This document shows, one piece after another, positions 6,571 to 15,249 of a DNA stretch of 43,274 nt (the stretch's first letter is position 1; each line of letters opens with the position of its first letter). A model generated the notes under the pieces. That model was not told the origin of the DNA. It did no database searches and saw only the letters and a list, made by a program, of their open reading frames with translations. This stretch comes from a virus, in the IMG/VR virus record IMGVR_UViG_3300010885_025206, positions 1-43,274 of that record; one strand, 5' to 3'. Made by a program: the position numbers and the translations under genes.

Positions 6571-9500
6571 ATGGCAAGCGGCTACCTCGGCAAAATCAGC
6601 GCTGTCGTCTCAGCGAACACGGCTGACTTTCAGAGCAAGCTCAACGCTGCCGCGAAAGATGTCCAGAAGTTCGCGAGCAGTATGCAGGGATCGCTGACCA
6701 GCGCCCAAGCGGGCTCATCGTCTGCGCTTCGTGGCATATACACCGATGCGCAGAAGCTCGAGCGGGCGCTGACGGCGATCTCGACGAGGAAGCTGTCGTT
6801 TCGCGGGTTTGCCGACAAAGACATCAATACCGCCGTGGGGCGGATGCAGGCTCTGTATTCCGCGACGGAGCAGATAAACAAGCCACTCGCGGCTGCCGCG
6901 AAAGCCTTCGGAAAACTCCCAGCGGAGATTCAAGGGGCTTTCCTGCCAGCGTTGATATCGTCGCAGAAGGCCGCCGAGTCGCTCGCAGACGAGATCAATC
7001 GAACCGGGAAAGTCAGCGAGCAGCGATTTGACGCTGTTGCCGCGAAGATCGACCGCACGACCGCGGCGATGTCTAGGCTCAAGGAGGCGTCTTCGCTCGT
7101 TGCGGGGCTTTCGACAGGCAGAGAGCTGGCTTTTCAGCGGCCAGAAATGGTCGCCGAAACGAGGCGATCGGCATCGATTCAGTCTGACATCGGCAAGCTG
7201 CCGCCCGAGTCAATTAGAGGCTATGCAGAGCTTGTCTCGCAGCAACGCGCGGCTGCGGTCGAGACCGAGCGGCTTGCTTCTGCTCTTGAGAAGGCAAAGC
7301 TGTCGCGAAACGGCGATGTGGCGGCGGCGACTGCCGCGTACAAAGCTCAGATCGCTGCGCAGAGGCAGTTGAATGACGAGATAGAACGCCGAATCCAAAC
7401 GGAAGCTGACGCGAGCAGGAGAGCAGCCGCCGCGGCTGACGCCGAGATCGCCACCCTCATCAGGCGGGAGCAGGCCGCGAAGGCGGCAGAGCAGGCAAGA
7501 CTCGCCCAGGCACAGAGTGTCGCCGACGGTGAGATCGCCACTCTTATCAGAGTCAATCAGGCAGCCAAGGCAGCGGAGCAGGAAAGGCTGGCTCTGGCGC
7601 AGAGAGTGGCCGACGGCGAGATCGCCACGCTCATCAGGAGAGAGCAGGCAGCAAAGGCAGCGGAGCAGGCAAGAATCGCCCAGGCACAGAGTGTCGCCGA
7701 CGGTGAGATCGCTACTCTCATCAGGAGAGAACAGGCGGCAAAGGCCGCGGAGCAGGCGAGACTTGCGCAGTCGCAGAATGTCGCAGACGGCGAGATCGCC
7801 ACGCTCATCAGGAGAGAGCAGGCAGCAAAGGCTGCCGAACAGGAGCGTCTTGCTCAGTCGCAAAAGGCCGCTGACGGCGAGATCGCGAACCTAATCAGGG
7901 TCAATCAAGCTGCAAAGGCGGCAGAGCAGGAGCGTCTGGCCCTGGCCGAGAGGGTGGCCGACGGCGAGATCGCCACTCTTATACGAAGGGCACAGGCAGA
8001 AAAGGCCGCCGAGCTTGGCGGAACGACGGGCCTTACGCTGGGCATGGACATCGAGGCTCCTGCTCGACAGCTTGGCGTGCTTCAGAACAGCATCACGTCG
8101 CTCAAGAGCGTCATCGACACGCTCCCCGAGCCGCTTCGGGTTAGGTTCGTCCCGGCCATTCGCGAGGCCGAGGCGGAGTTCATGCGTCTGAATTCGGCTG
8201 CGGTTCCCATTGCCGGCGAAATCGAAGCAGCGCGACAGCGTCTCGTTCGCCTGACGCAAGATGCCTCGCGGGCGTCGGCGGCGATGAACTTCGCGCAGTC
8301 GTTCGGCGGCGAAGGAGTCACTGGGATTAGGCTGGGCCTTGATCAGCGTGCCCTTCAAGGAGAAGTTGCGGCGTTAACGGCATTGCAGGGTGCTCTCGGT
8401 AGGACGCAAGCGGAGGCGCGCGGCCCCGCAGTGGCTGCGTTTAATGCGCTGCGAAACGCAATCGCAGAGGCGATGGCAGCAGGAACTCGAGATGAGCCAG
8501 CGACAAGACAGCGAATTGATCGATTGCGTGCCGCCGCTGTTAACGCAACGTCTCAAGCCGGTGGCGGCAGCGTCAACCGCATCCGTCGCGATATGCAACG
8601 TGCCGGCGACGTTGGACGCGGTGGTTTCGACAATCTGTCGCTCGCTGCTAATCAAGCCGCATTCGCGATCGACGACTTCATGTCTTCAACCGGCGGCATC
8701 GATCAGAAGCTGCGGGCCGTCAGCAACAACGTGACGCAGCTTGCCTTTGTTTTGGGCGGCACAACGGGGCTATTCGTCGGCCTTGGGGCGGTCTTGGCCG
8801 GTCAAGTAGCCGTGGGCCTTGTCAGGTTCGCAAACAACGGGCGTTCGGCAGAAGACCAAACCAAGGCGCTCAACGACTCCCTGGCCCGCCAGAAAAGTCT
8901 TGTTGAAGAACTCGCACAGGCGTTTAGGTCTCTGGGAGACGCCGTGTCCCGAAGCACGCTCTCCGCGGGCGGTGATTCTGGCAGGCAGTTCGGGCAAGGC
9001 GTGTCCGATATCCGCAGGAAGCAAAGAGAGCTTCGCGAGGGGCGTGTTGCTGCAACGGACGTGGGCTTCCAGACGAACGCCGCGAACATATCCCGAGACA
9101 GGAAGCAGCTTGAGACAGAAACAGACCAAGGGGTTCGCATCGGCCTGTCGCGGCGAATTCAACAGGCCGAGGCAATCAACCGGGATTTGCCGAGGGTTCT
9201 TGCGAACCGTCCGCCGCAGCTTCCCGCCGCCCCGAATATCGGCGTAAGGTCTGGTACGGGCGAGATAAACGGAGCGGGCCAGCTTCGCGAAGTGTTGTTT
9301 CAGGAAGTTCTTAGGAACATCCCACAGACTCGTAGAACAACGACCGGCCGCGAGGCCGTTCCTCAAGAAGAGCGAGAGCGCCGCGCTAGAGAAATGACGG
9401 CAGGGGTCGATGACTCGTATTCGTCGCAGCGAGATGTCATTGAGAAACTTATCGGCCAGTTGCAGCCGCAGGCCGACAGGGGAGAGTACGGCTTCGGCGA

Positions 9501-11595
9501 GACCGTTCGCAGACTCCAGTCGCTCCTAGACCAGCTTGAATCGCCGTTCCAGAAGGCCATTGACGACATGGCCCTGAAGGTTGCGTCTGCGTCAGAAGAG
9601 GCCGCGCGATTCATTCGCGAGTCTCAAGAAGATGTTGCCGACGCGATTAGCCGCGGCGTCCCAGGGGCTGCAAGGTTCCAGCAAGAGCTTGACTCGCTTG
9701 CCTCAGACTTGACGGAAGCGAATGCAAAACTCGCGCGGTCGGTTGAGATGGCGGCAGAGACGAGCGATCCAGCGCAGCGAGAAGCCTTGGCGAAGGACGC
9801 CGAGAAGCAAGTTGCCGCAGTCCGCATCAAGCAGGCCGAAACGGAATCAAGAGCCAGGGAAGTGCGTCTTGGTCGGTCGATGGGCGGCGAGCGGCTCACT
9901 CAAGCGACGGCATCGCTCGAGGGCAACGAGCGGTTCAGGAACGAACGCGCGGGCCTAATCGCGAGAGGCCGCGCGGCGGCCGACGCAGAGCTTGTGGCAC
10001 GCCGGAACGTGGAGAGGAGCGCAGCAAGCGTCGGTGATAGGCAGCAGCAACTTAGGGACGCCAGGGCAGAGCTGCAAAAAGTTATGGATGCCGGCGGCGA
10101 CACAGCGGCTGCCGACGCTGCCGTCGAAAAGGCCGAAGCAGACCTGAGAGCCGCAGAGGCCGCAAGCAGCGCCGCTGGAGCTAGCCTTGAGCTTTCCCAG
10201 AAAGCCTCCGAGGCCGCCGCCGCCTTGGCCGAGGCCGCCGCTGGCATCGAGGCCGCACTGACCCGCATTCGCAAAATCGGCGATTCGGCGTTGCAGCGAT
10301 CCGAGCAGGGCGCGGATGCAGCGCAGCGGGCGTTCGAGGAGAACCCACTGCGTGCCGGCGGCCGCGAGGCACGGGACGCGGCAGAGGAGCGGTTGATCAA
10401 CGACCGAGCAGCGGTCGGAATCGCCCAGGCAGACGTGGACAATCGTCGTCGCGCGATTCGGCAGAGCCCGTTTATGCGGCCGGTCAACCGCGAACTCGAG
10501 GAGATTAATCAACGCCGTCAAGAACTTGAGGCAAAAGACAGGATCGGCGGCGGTCTCAATCAGGCAGAGAGCGCGGAGCTGGATGCCGCGACAAAGCGAG
10601 AGATCGAGCTGATCCGGCAGCGTGAAATGATAACCACCCGGCTGACGGAGGCCGAACGCAAGCAGCTTGACGCCATCAACAACGGCATCTTGGCTCGCGA
10701 GAAGGAGCTTGAAAAGGGTCGTCAGCGAGCCGCCGAAGACCCGACTTTCAAGCGGCGCATGGATGCCACGAATCAAATCATCGCCGACAGCGAGCGGCAG
10801 GCGGCAGAGGCCGAGCAGCGGTACATCAATAACCCCAACGAGAAGAACCGACGCGAGCGAGACGAGGCCGATGCACGGCTCCGCAGCGACCGCCAGCGCG
10901 CCCAGGAGTTGCAGGACAATCTGGACAATCGGCGAAAAGAGATTGATAAAGACCCGGCCGTCGCGGCTAACAACAGATCGATCGCGGCGAATGACAGGCG
11001 TTTGGCTGATCTAGCCGAAAAGGAGGCCAAGGGGGGGCTAACCGGCCTAGAGATAGCAGAGAGAGATCGCATTCAGGAAGAGAACCGCAGGATGCGCGGC
11101 GAGAACGAGGGTGCCATAGACGCCGGCACCCGCGACGAACGAAAGGCCATCGACGACGAGCGGATCGCCCAGAACCAACGAGACCGCGCCCTCCGCGGGC
11201 GCGACCTCGGCCTGACCGACCGCGAGCGGTTCCGCAAGGAATACACCGAAGGCGCAGGGGCCGACATCAACGAACGCGCCGCCCAAATGAGAGCGGCCGG
11301 CGAAGACCCGAACAAGTTCCTCCGACAAGCATTCCGAAATCAGATGGAATCCGTCGCCCCCATGCTCAAGGGATTCCAAGACGAGCGGCAGACCGCCATG
11401 CTCCAAGGCCCGTCCCGAGCTGCCCTCAACGTCTCCGACGTATCCACGAGCCAGGGTGCCAGCGAACTCACTCGCCTCATTCGAGGCGACGACTCGGCGA
11501 AGGACGTGAATTTGGCAGAGCTGAAGAAGCAGTCGGGATACCTTGAGGACATTAGGAACGACCTCAAGGCCAACAACCCAGGAGTCCTCCTCTAA
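6571..11595 (+). CDS. Tape measure protein
   Basis: The 1674-residue protein sets tail length and probably helps DNA entry. Nearly the whole chain is Ala/Glu/Arg/Gln-rich helix. A TM-like stretch occurs near residues 720-750 (FVLGGTTGLFVGLGAVLAG), as is usual in tape measures. Residues 289-480 hold seven copies of a 29-residue repeat (ADGEIATLIRREQAAKAAEQ...), and the region after residue 1120 is long charged coiled coil. By the usual relation of about 0.15 nm per residue, the tail would be near 250 nm (inference). It follows the chaperone pair directly, and its TAATG stop overlaps the next start. Confidence 0.93.
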   Translation: MASGYLGKISAVVSANTADFQSKLNAAAKDVQKFASSMQGSLTSAQAGSSSALRGIYTDAQKLERALTAISTRKLSFRGFADKDINTAVGRMQALYSATEQINKPLAAAAKAFGKLPAEIQGAFLPALISSQKAAESLADEINRTGKVSEQRFDAVAAKIDRTTAAMSRLKEASSLVAGLSTGRELAFQRPEMVAETRRSASIQSDIGKLPPESIRGYAELVSQQRAAAVETERLASALEKAKLSRNGDVAAATAAYKAQIAAQRQLNDEIERRIQTEADASRRAAAAADAEIATLIRREQAAKAAEQARLAQAQSVADGEIATLIRVNQAAKAAEQERLALAQRVADGEIATLIRREQAAKAAEQARIAQAQSVADGEIATLIRREQAAKAAEQARLAQSQNVADGEIATLIRREQAAKAAEQERLAQSQKAADGEIANLIRVNQAAKAAEQERLALAERVADGEIATLIRRAQAEKAAELGGTTGLTLGMDIEAPARQLGVLQNSITSLKSVIDTLPEPLRVRFVPAIREAEAEFMRLNSAAVPIAGEIEAARQRLVRLTQDASRASAAMNFAQSFGGEGVTGIRLGLDQRALQGEVAALTALQGALGRTQAEARGPAVAAFNALRNAIAEAMAAGTRDEPATRQRIDRLRAAAVNATSQAGGGSVNRIRRDMQRAGDVGRGGFDNLSLAANQAAFAIDDFMSSTGGIDQKLRAVSNNVTQLAFVLGGTTGLFVGLGAVLAGQVAVGLVRFANNGRSAEDQTKALNDSLARQKSLVEELAQAFRSLGDAVSRSTLSAGGDSGRQFGQGVSDIRRKQRELREGRVAATDVGFQTNAANISRDRKQLETETDQGVRIGLSRRIQQAEAINRDLPRVLANRPPQLPAAPNIGVRSGTGEINGAGQLREVLFQEVLRNIPQTRRTTTGREAVPQEERERRAREMTAGVDDSYSSQRDVIEKLIGQLQPQADRGEYGFGETVRRLQSLLDQLESPFQKAIDDMALKVASASEEAARFIRESQEDVADAISRGVPGAARFQQELDSLASDLTEANAKLARSVEMAAETSDPAQREALAKDAEKQVAAVRIKQAETESRAREVRLGRSMGGERLTQATASLEGNERFRNERAGLIARGRAAADAELVARRNVERSAASVGDRQQQLRDARAELQKVMDAGGDTAAADAAVEKAEADLRAAEAASSAAGASLELSQKASEAAAALAEAAAGIEAALTRIRKIGDSALQRSEQGADAAQRAFEENPLRAGGREARDAAEERLINDRAAVGIAQADVDNRRRAIRQSPFMRPVNRELEEINQRRQELEAKDRIGGGLNQAESAELDAATKREIELIRQREMITTRLTEAERKQLDAINNGILAREKELEKGRQRAAEDPTFKRRMDATNQIIADSERQAAEAEQRYINNPNEKNRRERDEADARLRSDRQRAQELQDNLDNRRKEIDKDPAVAANNRSIAANDRRLADLAEKEAKGGLTGLEIAERDRIQEENRRMRGENEGAIDAGTRDERKAIDDERIAQNQRDRALRGRDLGLTDRERFRKEYTEGAGADINERAAQMRAAGEDPNKFLRQAFRNQMESVAPMLKGFQDERQTAMLQGPSRAALNVSDVSTSQGASELTRLIRGDDSAKDVNLAELKKQSGYLEDIRNDLKANNPGVLL
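7435..8015 (+). repeat. Seven tandem 87-nt repeats in the tape measure gene
   Basis: Units start at 7435, 7522, 7609, 7696, 7783, 7870 and 7957 (last one incomplete), each 87 nt or 29 residues with consensus ADGEIATLIRREQAAKAAEQ followed by (A/E)RLAQAQSV. Two versions alternate irregularly: RREQ with AQ(A/S)Q and RVNQ with LALA. The exact multiple of three and high nucleotide identity point to recent expansion by unequal crossing over. Confidence 0.95.
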
Positions 11596-12689
11596 TGCCC
11601 AAGATGGTTACCGAACTCGCGCAGGGCAAATCCTTCAGCCGCAGCGCGGAAGGCGGCTCGCTGGCCGATCAGGCAACGCGAACGTGGAAGATTCTCCTTA
11701 ACTCGCCAGACGAGGCGTTCATCATCTCGCAGGCCGTCGGCGTCAACATCGGCGACCCGCTTGGGTCGGCTAACCCGATCCCGTGCGTCAGCCTGGATGT
11801 CAAGGCAGACGGCGAGAGCCGCATGGTGCGGATCGTCACGGCTCAATATCGGACGACCGCAGGCATCGGCGGCACAGACCCCGGGCGGCAACCACCGACT
11901 CAGCGGCCCGCGCTCTATTCGATGACTACGTCGCTGACAGAGATCGCAGCGTGGGGCGGAGCGCCTGTGTCGGGCGGCGTGTCTGGCTCATGGATTCCAG
12001 CGGTCAACCCAGTCGGCGATCTCGTTGACGGCGTGACGCGGCTTGAGCCGGTCGTGAACATCAACATCGACCAGTATTCCTATAGCGACATGAGCCAGTT
12101 GCTCGCCTACTGCGGCTATGTGAACAGTGACGCATTCAACTTCAGCAATCTCTCAGTCGGGATTCACTGCTGTATGCTGCAAAGTATTTCCTCGAGCGCC
12201 GTGGTCGAGCAGTTCGGCGACACGACGTTTCGCGGGTTCAAGGTGACATTCTGCTTTGCCGTGCGAGCGCACTGGACGATCACGCGAGATGGTTTTCAGG
12301 CAATCGGATGGGACATGGCCGTGCCGCAGACTGGGTTTAATATCATTAACTACGGCCTGTCGTCTCCAGATCAAGTTGACATCGAATCCCTGACTCTTCA
12401 GCATGACGAGAGCGGAAAAGTTCAGCTTAACAGTGAAGGAACTCCACAAACATACGCTTTTGGAACTCAAACCAAAAGAACAAGGGCGATGGTTACGGTT
12501 CCCGCAAGCCAAGGCGGATGGACTCAGAGGCCATCCGCGCAGCCCGTGGCGCTCAATGACGACGGCACCCCGCGGAACACGCGAGCATTTCCGATATCCC
12601 AGAAGGTTTTGATCAACCGCATCTGCATCCAGCCAGAGATGGCGTTCGGAAGCAACTTCTCCAACTTCGGCATTCGGTGGTTCTCCTAA
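11595..12689 (+). CDS. Tail protein after the tape measure (possible distal tail protein)
   Basis: A 364-residue protein whose ATG overlaps the tape measure stop. It is mixed beta with many aromatic residues and no signal peptide or TM. The position directly after the tape measure is normally held by the distal tail protein, which forms the first baseplate ring; length fits, but no Dit motif is recognisable to me. Several Cys residues occur in the middle (YCGY, HCCML). The gene is joined to the following 11-residue-repeat protein by TAATG overlap, so they are likely made together. Structural assignment is good, exact role uncertain. Confidence 0.6.
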   Translation: MPKMVTELAQGKSFSRSAEGGSLADQATRTWKILLNSPDEAFIISQAVGVNIGDPLGSANPIPCVSLDVKADGESRMVRIVTAQYRTTAGIGGTDPGRQPPTQRPALYSMTTSLTEIAAWGGAPVSGGVSGSWIPAVNPVGDLVDGVTRLEPVVNINIDQYSYSDMSQLLAYCGYVNSDAFNFSNLSVGIHCCMLQSISSSAVVEQFGDTTFRGFKVTFCFAVRAHWTITRDGFQAIGWDMAVPQTGFNIINYGLSSPDQVDIESLTLQHDESGKVQLNSEGTPQTYAFGTQTKRTRAMVTVPASQGGWTQRPSAQPVALNDDGTPRNTRAFPISQKVLINRICIQPEMAFGSNFSNFGIRWFS

Positions 12690-13594
12690 TGCCTGACGGC
12701 AAATACCTTATCGGAGAGAGTCTCCGCGAGAAGCTGAAAAGCACGATCGCGAAGGTGGAGTCCATCCCTTTCGGTGGGCCGATAAGCCGCATTCCGACTG
12801 CGCTGGAAGACGGCGGCACTAGCTTTTCGCCAAAAGTCTTCCGCGTCTGCACGGCCACCGGCGCATGGCCCATCGATTCCTCCAAGAGCGTGAAGTTCTA
12901 CGGCATCACCAGCACGCCAAACACCGTCAGCGTCCTGAACAAGCTCGTCAGCCTGCCGTCTCCGCAGAGCACTGCGACCAGCCGCATCGTCAACATCGCC
13001 AAAGACGGCACCCAGTGGTATCTCGTCTCGTTCCAGATGTCGTCGAAGACGGCGATCATGGCAACGGCCACGCGGGACATCACTTACATAGGCGCGGCTA
13101 ATCCACAAACAATAACATTCATTAGCTCCGCAGATACTAAGACCATAAACTTCGCTGGCGCAGGTGAGGAAAGGACGATAACGCACGTCAGTTCGATCAC
13201 GGAGTTGTCACTCACGCACGTCAGTTCGGTCACAGAGAAGTCCCTAACGTATGTGTCGTCTGTTTCCGAGGTCGATATTATTGCAAGCGTCAGCGCCTAT
13301 CTAAATACCTCTAACTGTAGCATCACAGTCAATACCGCTAGGACAAAAATCAAGACGGCAAACGACCCGCAGACGACGACGTTCAAGGTCGCCAACAACC
13401 CGCAGACGACGACGTTCAAGGTCGCCAACGACCCCACGACGACGACTTTCAGGACTGCGGGGGCGTTGCAGACCGCGACGATCGTGTCGCTGGCGAACAC
13501 GCAATCCGCGACGATTCTGGCCTCGGCCAAAACGGAGACCGCAACGATAATGACAGGAACTTACACGGCCACCTTCATATCTCTGGAGATTTGA
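12689..13594 (+). CDS. Tail protein with tandem 11-residue repeats (probable beta-solenoid)
   Basis: The 301-residue protein starts at ATG 12689, overlapping the previous stop; a GTG at 12677 would be too far inside the upstream gene. Residues 1-130 are a globular domain. From residue 131 the chain is made of 11-residue units: six in a first block (ITYIGAANPQT, ITFISSADTKT, ... LTYVSSVSEVD) and six in a second (IKTANDPQTTT, FKVANNPQTTT, ...). Alternating hydrophobic-Thr strands with a turn per unit suggest a beta-helix or beta-roll. The protein follows the putative distal tail protein, so it may form a tail-tip spike or fibre. I do not recognise a family. Confidence 0.6.
   Translation: MPDGKYLIGESLREKLKSTIAKVESIPFGGPISRIPTALEDGGTSFSPKVFRVCTATGAWPIDSSKSVKFYGITSTPNTVSVLNKLVSLPSPQSTATSRIVNIAKDGTQWYLVSFQMSSKTAIMATATRDITYIGAANPQTITFISSADTKTINFAGAGEERTITHVSSITELSLTHVSSVTEKSLTYVSSVSEVDIIASVSAYLNTSNCSITVNTARTKIKTANDPQTTTFKVANNPQTTTFKVANDPTTTTFRTAGALQTATIVSLANTQSATILASAKTETATIMTGTYTATFISLEI
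13079..13580 (+). repeat. 33-nt repeats encoding 11-residue units
   Basis: Block one is 13079-13276 (six units), block two runs from 13349 to about 13580 (six units plus a partial). The three units 13349-13447 are close to identical at nucleotide level (repeated CCGCAGACGACGACGTTCAA), indicating recent duplication, while block one is more diverged. Confidence 0.9.
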
Positions 13595-13595
13595 C

Positions 13596-14159
13596 ATGGC
13601 GTGTCCTTGCTGCGACCCCGGCTGGCTATGTGTTGACTGTTGTTGTCCAAACGGTAGTACACCACCCAGCTCTATTACACTCGCGTTCAGTAATCTTCGT
13701 TATTGCGATCAAAATGACGTTGGCGGTGAATTCTCAGGCGGAAGACTGTACGCACCGCCAGACCTTTTTCGATTTGCCACCATTGAAGGGTCTTACTCCC
13801 TGAAGCAAGACGTATACGGGCCGTTCAAGCGACTTGAGCCGAGAACAAATCGATTGATTGAAGGCGCAATTGCTGGCAACTGCGTGAACTACAGTTACTC
13901 CCAGGGCGTCAGCATCAGGATGACCGCTGGCCGCTGGCCGCCAACGCTGGGCACATTCTACTGGTTCTTTTTTTCCGGCGGCGACATGAGCATGGAGGGC
14001 GTCTTCTTGGGTGATTATGACATTTGTTCCAACGTAGGGCGGCGGTTTGATATTCGGGCGGCCTTTGAGCTACTCCGAAATGGCTCTGCAATAAAAGTAA
14101 CTGGCGCTGGCAGGCAGTGGAGCGTTTACGCCTGCGTTGACGTAACCATCAGCAAATAG
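13596..14159 (+). CDS. Tail protein with a cysteine-cluster N-terminus
   Basis: A 187-residue protein that begins MACPCCDPGWLCVDCCCPNG, eight Cys in the first 18 residues, then an ordinary beta-rich chain with few further Cys (YCDQND, GNCVNY, DICSN, YACVD). The cluster resembles a metal-binding or disulfide knot. It sits within the tail-tip genes, one base after the previous stop, so I infer a virion protein. No family recognised. A second cysteine-rich protein follows directly, which suggests that the two form a unit. Confidence 0.55.
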   Translation: MACPCCDPGWLCVDCCCPNGSTPPSSITLAFSNLRYCDQNDVGGEFSGGRLYAPPDLFRFATIEGSYSLKQDVYGPFKRLEPRTNRLIEGAIAGNCVNYSYSQGVSIRMTAGRWPPTLGTFYWFFFSGGDMSMEGVFLGDYDICSNVGRRFDIRAAFELLRNGSAIKVTGAGRQWSVYACVDVTISK

Positions 14160-14176
14160 TTACTGGATACCATAAA

Positions 14177-14419
14177 ATGCCTTGCTATAAAGCGGACGAA
14201 TTACCGATCGGTGGTGGCAGCGTCATTCACGGCAAAACCGATGGCTCGCGGTATTCAACCCAGCAGGAATGCGAAGGCAAGTGCGGTCAGTCTGGCGCGT
14301 GCTGTAGCAACAGGGTCATTTGCAGGCAAACCAGGCCGTGCGCTTGCAGCGGAAGCGGCGAAGTATTTTTAGGACAAGGAGTGCCTTGCGCACCAAACCC
14401 ATGCAATCCCCTGCCATAG
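14177..14419 (+). CDS. Small cysteine-rich protein with a planctomycete-type motif
   Basis: An 80-residue protein with ten Cys. The C-terminal part (GACCSNRVICRQT...CSGSGEVFLGQGVPCAPNPC) matches a pattern I associate with repeated modules in Planctomycetes secreted proteins (GACC-x(5)-C-x-x-T-x(3)-C-x(4)-G-x-F/Y-x-G-x-G-x-x-C-x-x-x-x-C). There is no clear signal peptide. It may be an exposed disulfide-stabilised tail-tip module, or a host-derived piece. Its end overlaps the next gene by 19 nt. Motif recognition is from memory, not from a database search. Confidence 0.55.
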   Translation: MPCYKADELPIGGGSVIHGKTDGSRYSTQQECEGKCGQSGACCSNRVICRQTRPCACSGSGEVFLGQGVPCAPNPCNPLP

Positions 14420-14862
14420 TCAAATGTCACAGAATGCACCTTGAATCCCGCTGCGAGGAGCGCGGCTACTCTCTTGACGAGGTTATGCCGTGCGTTGTGT
14501 CGCAAGACGGAGACCTGTGGACGATAGATACGAGCCACGCCGCATTCCCTCTTAGCTCAAGGTTGCCGCCCAAGGAAAGCGACTTCAGCGAGCTGGTCAG
14601 GATGGCGAACGGCCCAGGCGCGGAGCTGAAAAAGCTCCTGGCGGGGTGGCCTTTTAGAATCACAGCAACCGACACATGCCCCTGCAATGCGATGGCGCAT
14701 CAGATGAACGCCTGGGGCTGCGATGAATGCGAGCTTCGCATGGACGAGATCGTGGCTCACCTTAGAGTCCAGGCGGAAAAACGCGGCCTGCCGTTTCTGG
14801 ACGCTGCTGGCAGATTCCTAGTAAATCGTGCTATCAAGAATGCACGCAAGAACCAGCATTGA
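14401..14862 (+). CDS. Conserved phage-type protein with CxC...WGxxxC motif
   Basis: A 153-residue protein read from ATG 14401; ATG 14434 is an alternative, and a longer reading frame upstream runs through the previous gene. After HLESRCEERGYSLDEVMPCVVSQDGDLWTID it has TCPCNAMAHQMNAWGCDECELRMDEIVAHLRVQAEKRGLPFLDAAGRFLVNRAI. The CxC...M..WG...C pattern occurs, from memory, in uncharacterised proteins of many phages near the tail-tip region and could bind metal. Function unknown. Ribosome site AAGGAG at 14376-14381 is rather far from ATG 14401. Confidence 0.6.
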   Translation: MQSPAIVKCHRMHLESRCEERGYSLDEVMPCVVSQDGDLWTIDTSHAAFPLSSRLPPKESDFSELVRMANGPGAELKKLLAGWPFRITATDTCPCNAMAHQMNAWGCDECELRMDEIVAHLRVQAEKRGLPFLDAAGRFLVNRAIKNARKNQH

Positions 14863-14894
14863 CCCCCACAGACTACTAAGAGAGACTGTAGGCC

Positions 14895-15113
14895 ATGCCG
14901 AAACCACCAAAAGACTTCGTCTTCTCCGATGACGACGACGAACAGGTCGAGGGGGGCGGCATTCCAGACGACGACGGGTGGATTCACCTCAAGGAGAAGC
15001 CGGATGGACTTGGCAGCGGAGATTCTGGAAAGCGCAAAGCCGTCGCCAGCAAACCAAAGCTGGTTCCAAGGTCTGTCAAGCGAGCATCAAGACGCCGTTC
15101 TGGCGGTGCGTGA
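14895..15113 (+). CDS. Short acidic-to-basic protein, doubtful second half
   Basis: A possible 72-residue protein. The first 38 residues (MPKPPKDFVFSDDDDEQVEGGGIPDDDGWIHLKEKPDG) look like real acidic protein. The rest (SGKRKAVASKPKLVPRSVKRASRRRSGGA) overlaps the next gene in another frame and may only be forced by it. Either two overlapping genes exist, or a frameshift joins the acidic head to the downstream protein. Function unknown. Confidence 0.4.
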   Translation: MPKPPKDFVFSDDDDEQVEGGGIPDDDGWIHLKEKPDGLGSGDSGKRKAVASKPKLVPRSVKRASRRRSGGA

Positions 15114-15249
15114 TCAGTGGCGAAAGACCTCCGGCTCGACCGGCGTCTCGGCCAGCCAGATGGCGAAGACGATCGTCGAGAAGCTCACGGCACGCGGTTA
15201 CACACCCTCCAAATGGCGACAGGTGCAAAGATGGCTGACGCAGGGCTGA
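15004..15249 (+). CDS. Small helical protein, possible DNA-binding domain
   Basis: 81 residues from ATG 15004, with GGAGAAG just upstream. MDLAAEILESAKPSPANQSWFQGLSSEHQDAVLAVRDQW is followed by helices (VSASQMAKTIVEKLTARGYTPSKWRQVQRWLTQG) that resemble a helix-turn-helix pattern. Its end overlaps the metallophosphoesterase start by 19 nt, so the two are probably coupled. It overlaps the previous small frame by 110 nt. No family name can be given; a small HTH or terminase-small-like fold is possible. Confidence 0.6.
   Translation: MDLAAEILESAKPSPANQSWFQGLSSEHQDAVLAVRDQWRKTSGSTGVSASQMAKTIVEKLTARGYTPSKWRQVQRWLTQG

Noticed and set aside
7210-7863. Minus-strand repeat protein opposite the tape measure repeats
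   Set aside because: Its Leu/Cys repeats only mirror the 87-nt units; tape measure reading is certain.
7435-8015. Tandem 87-nt repeats as a CRISPR array
   Set aside because: Units are contiguous, coding, and without unique spacers.
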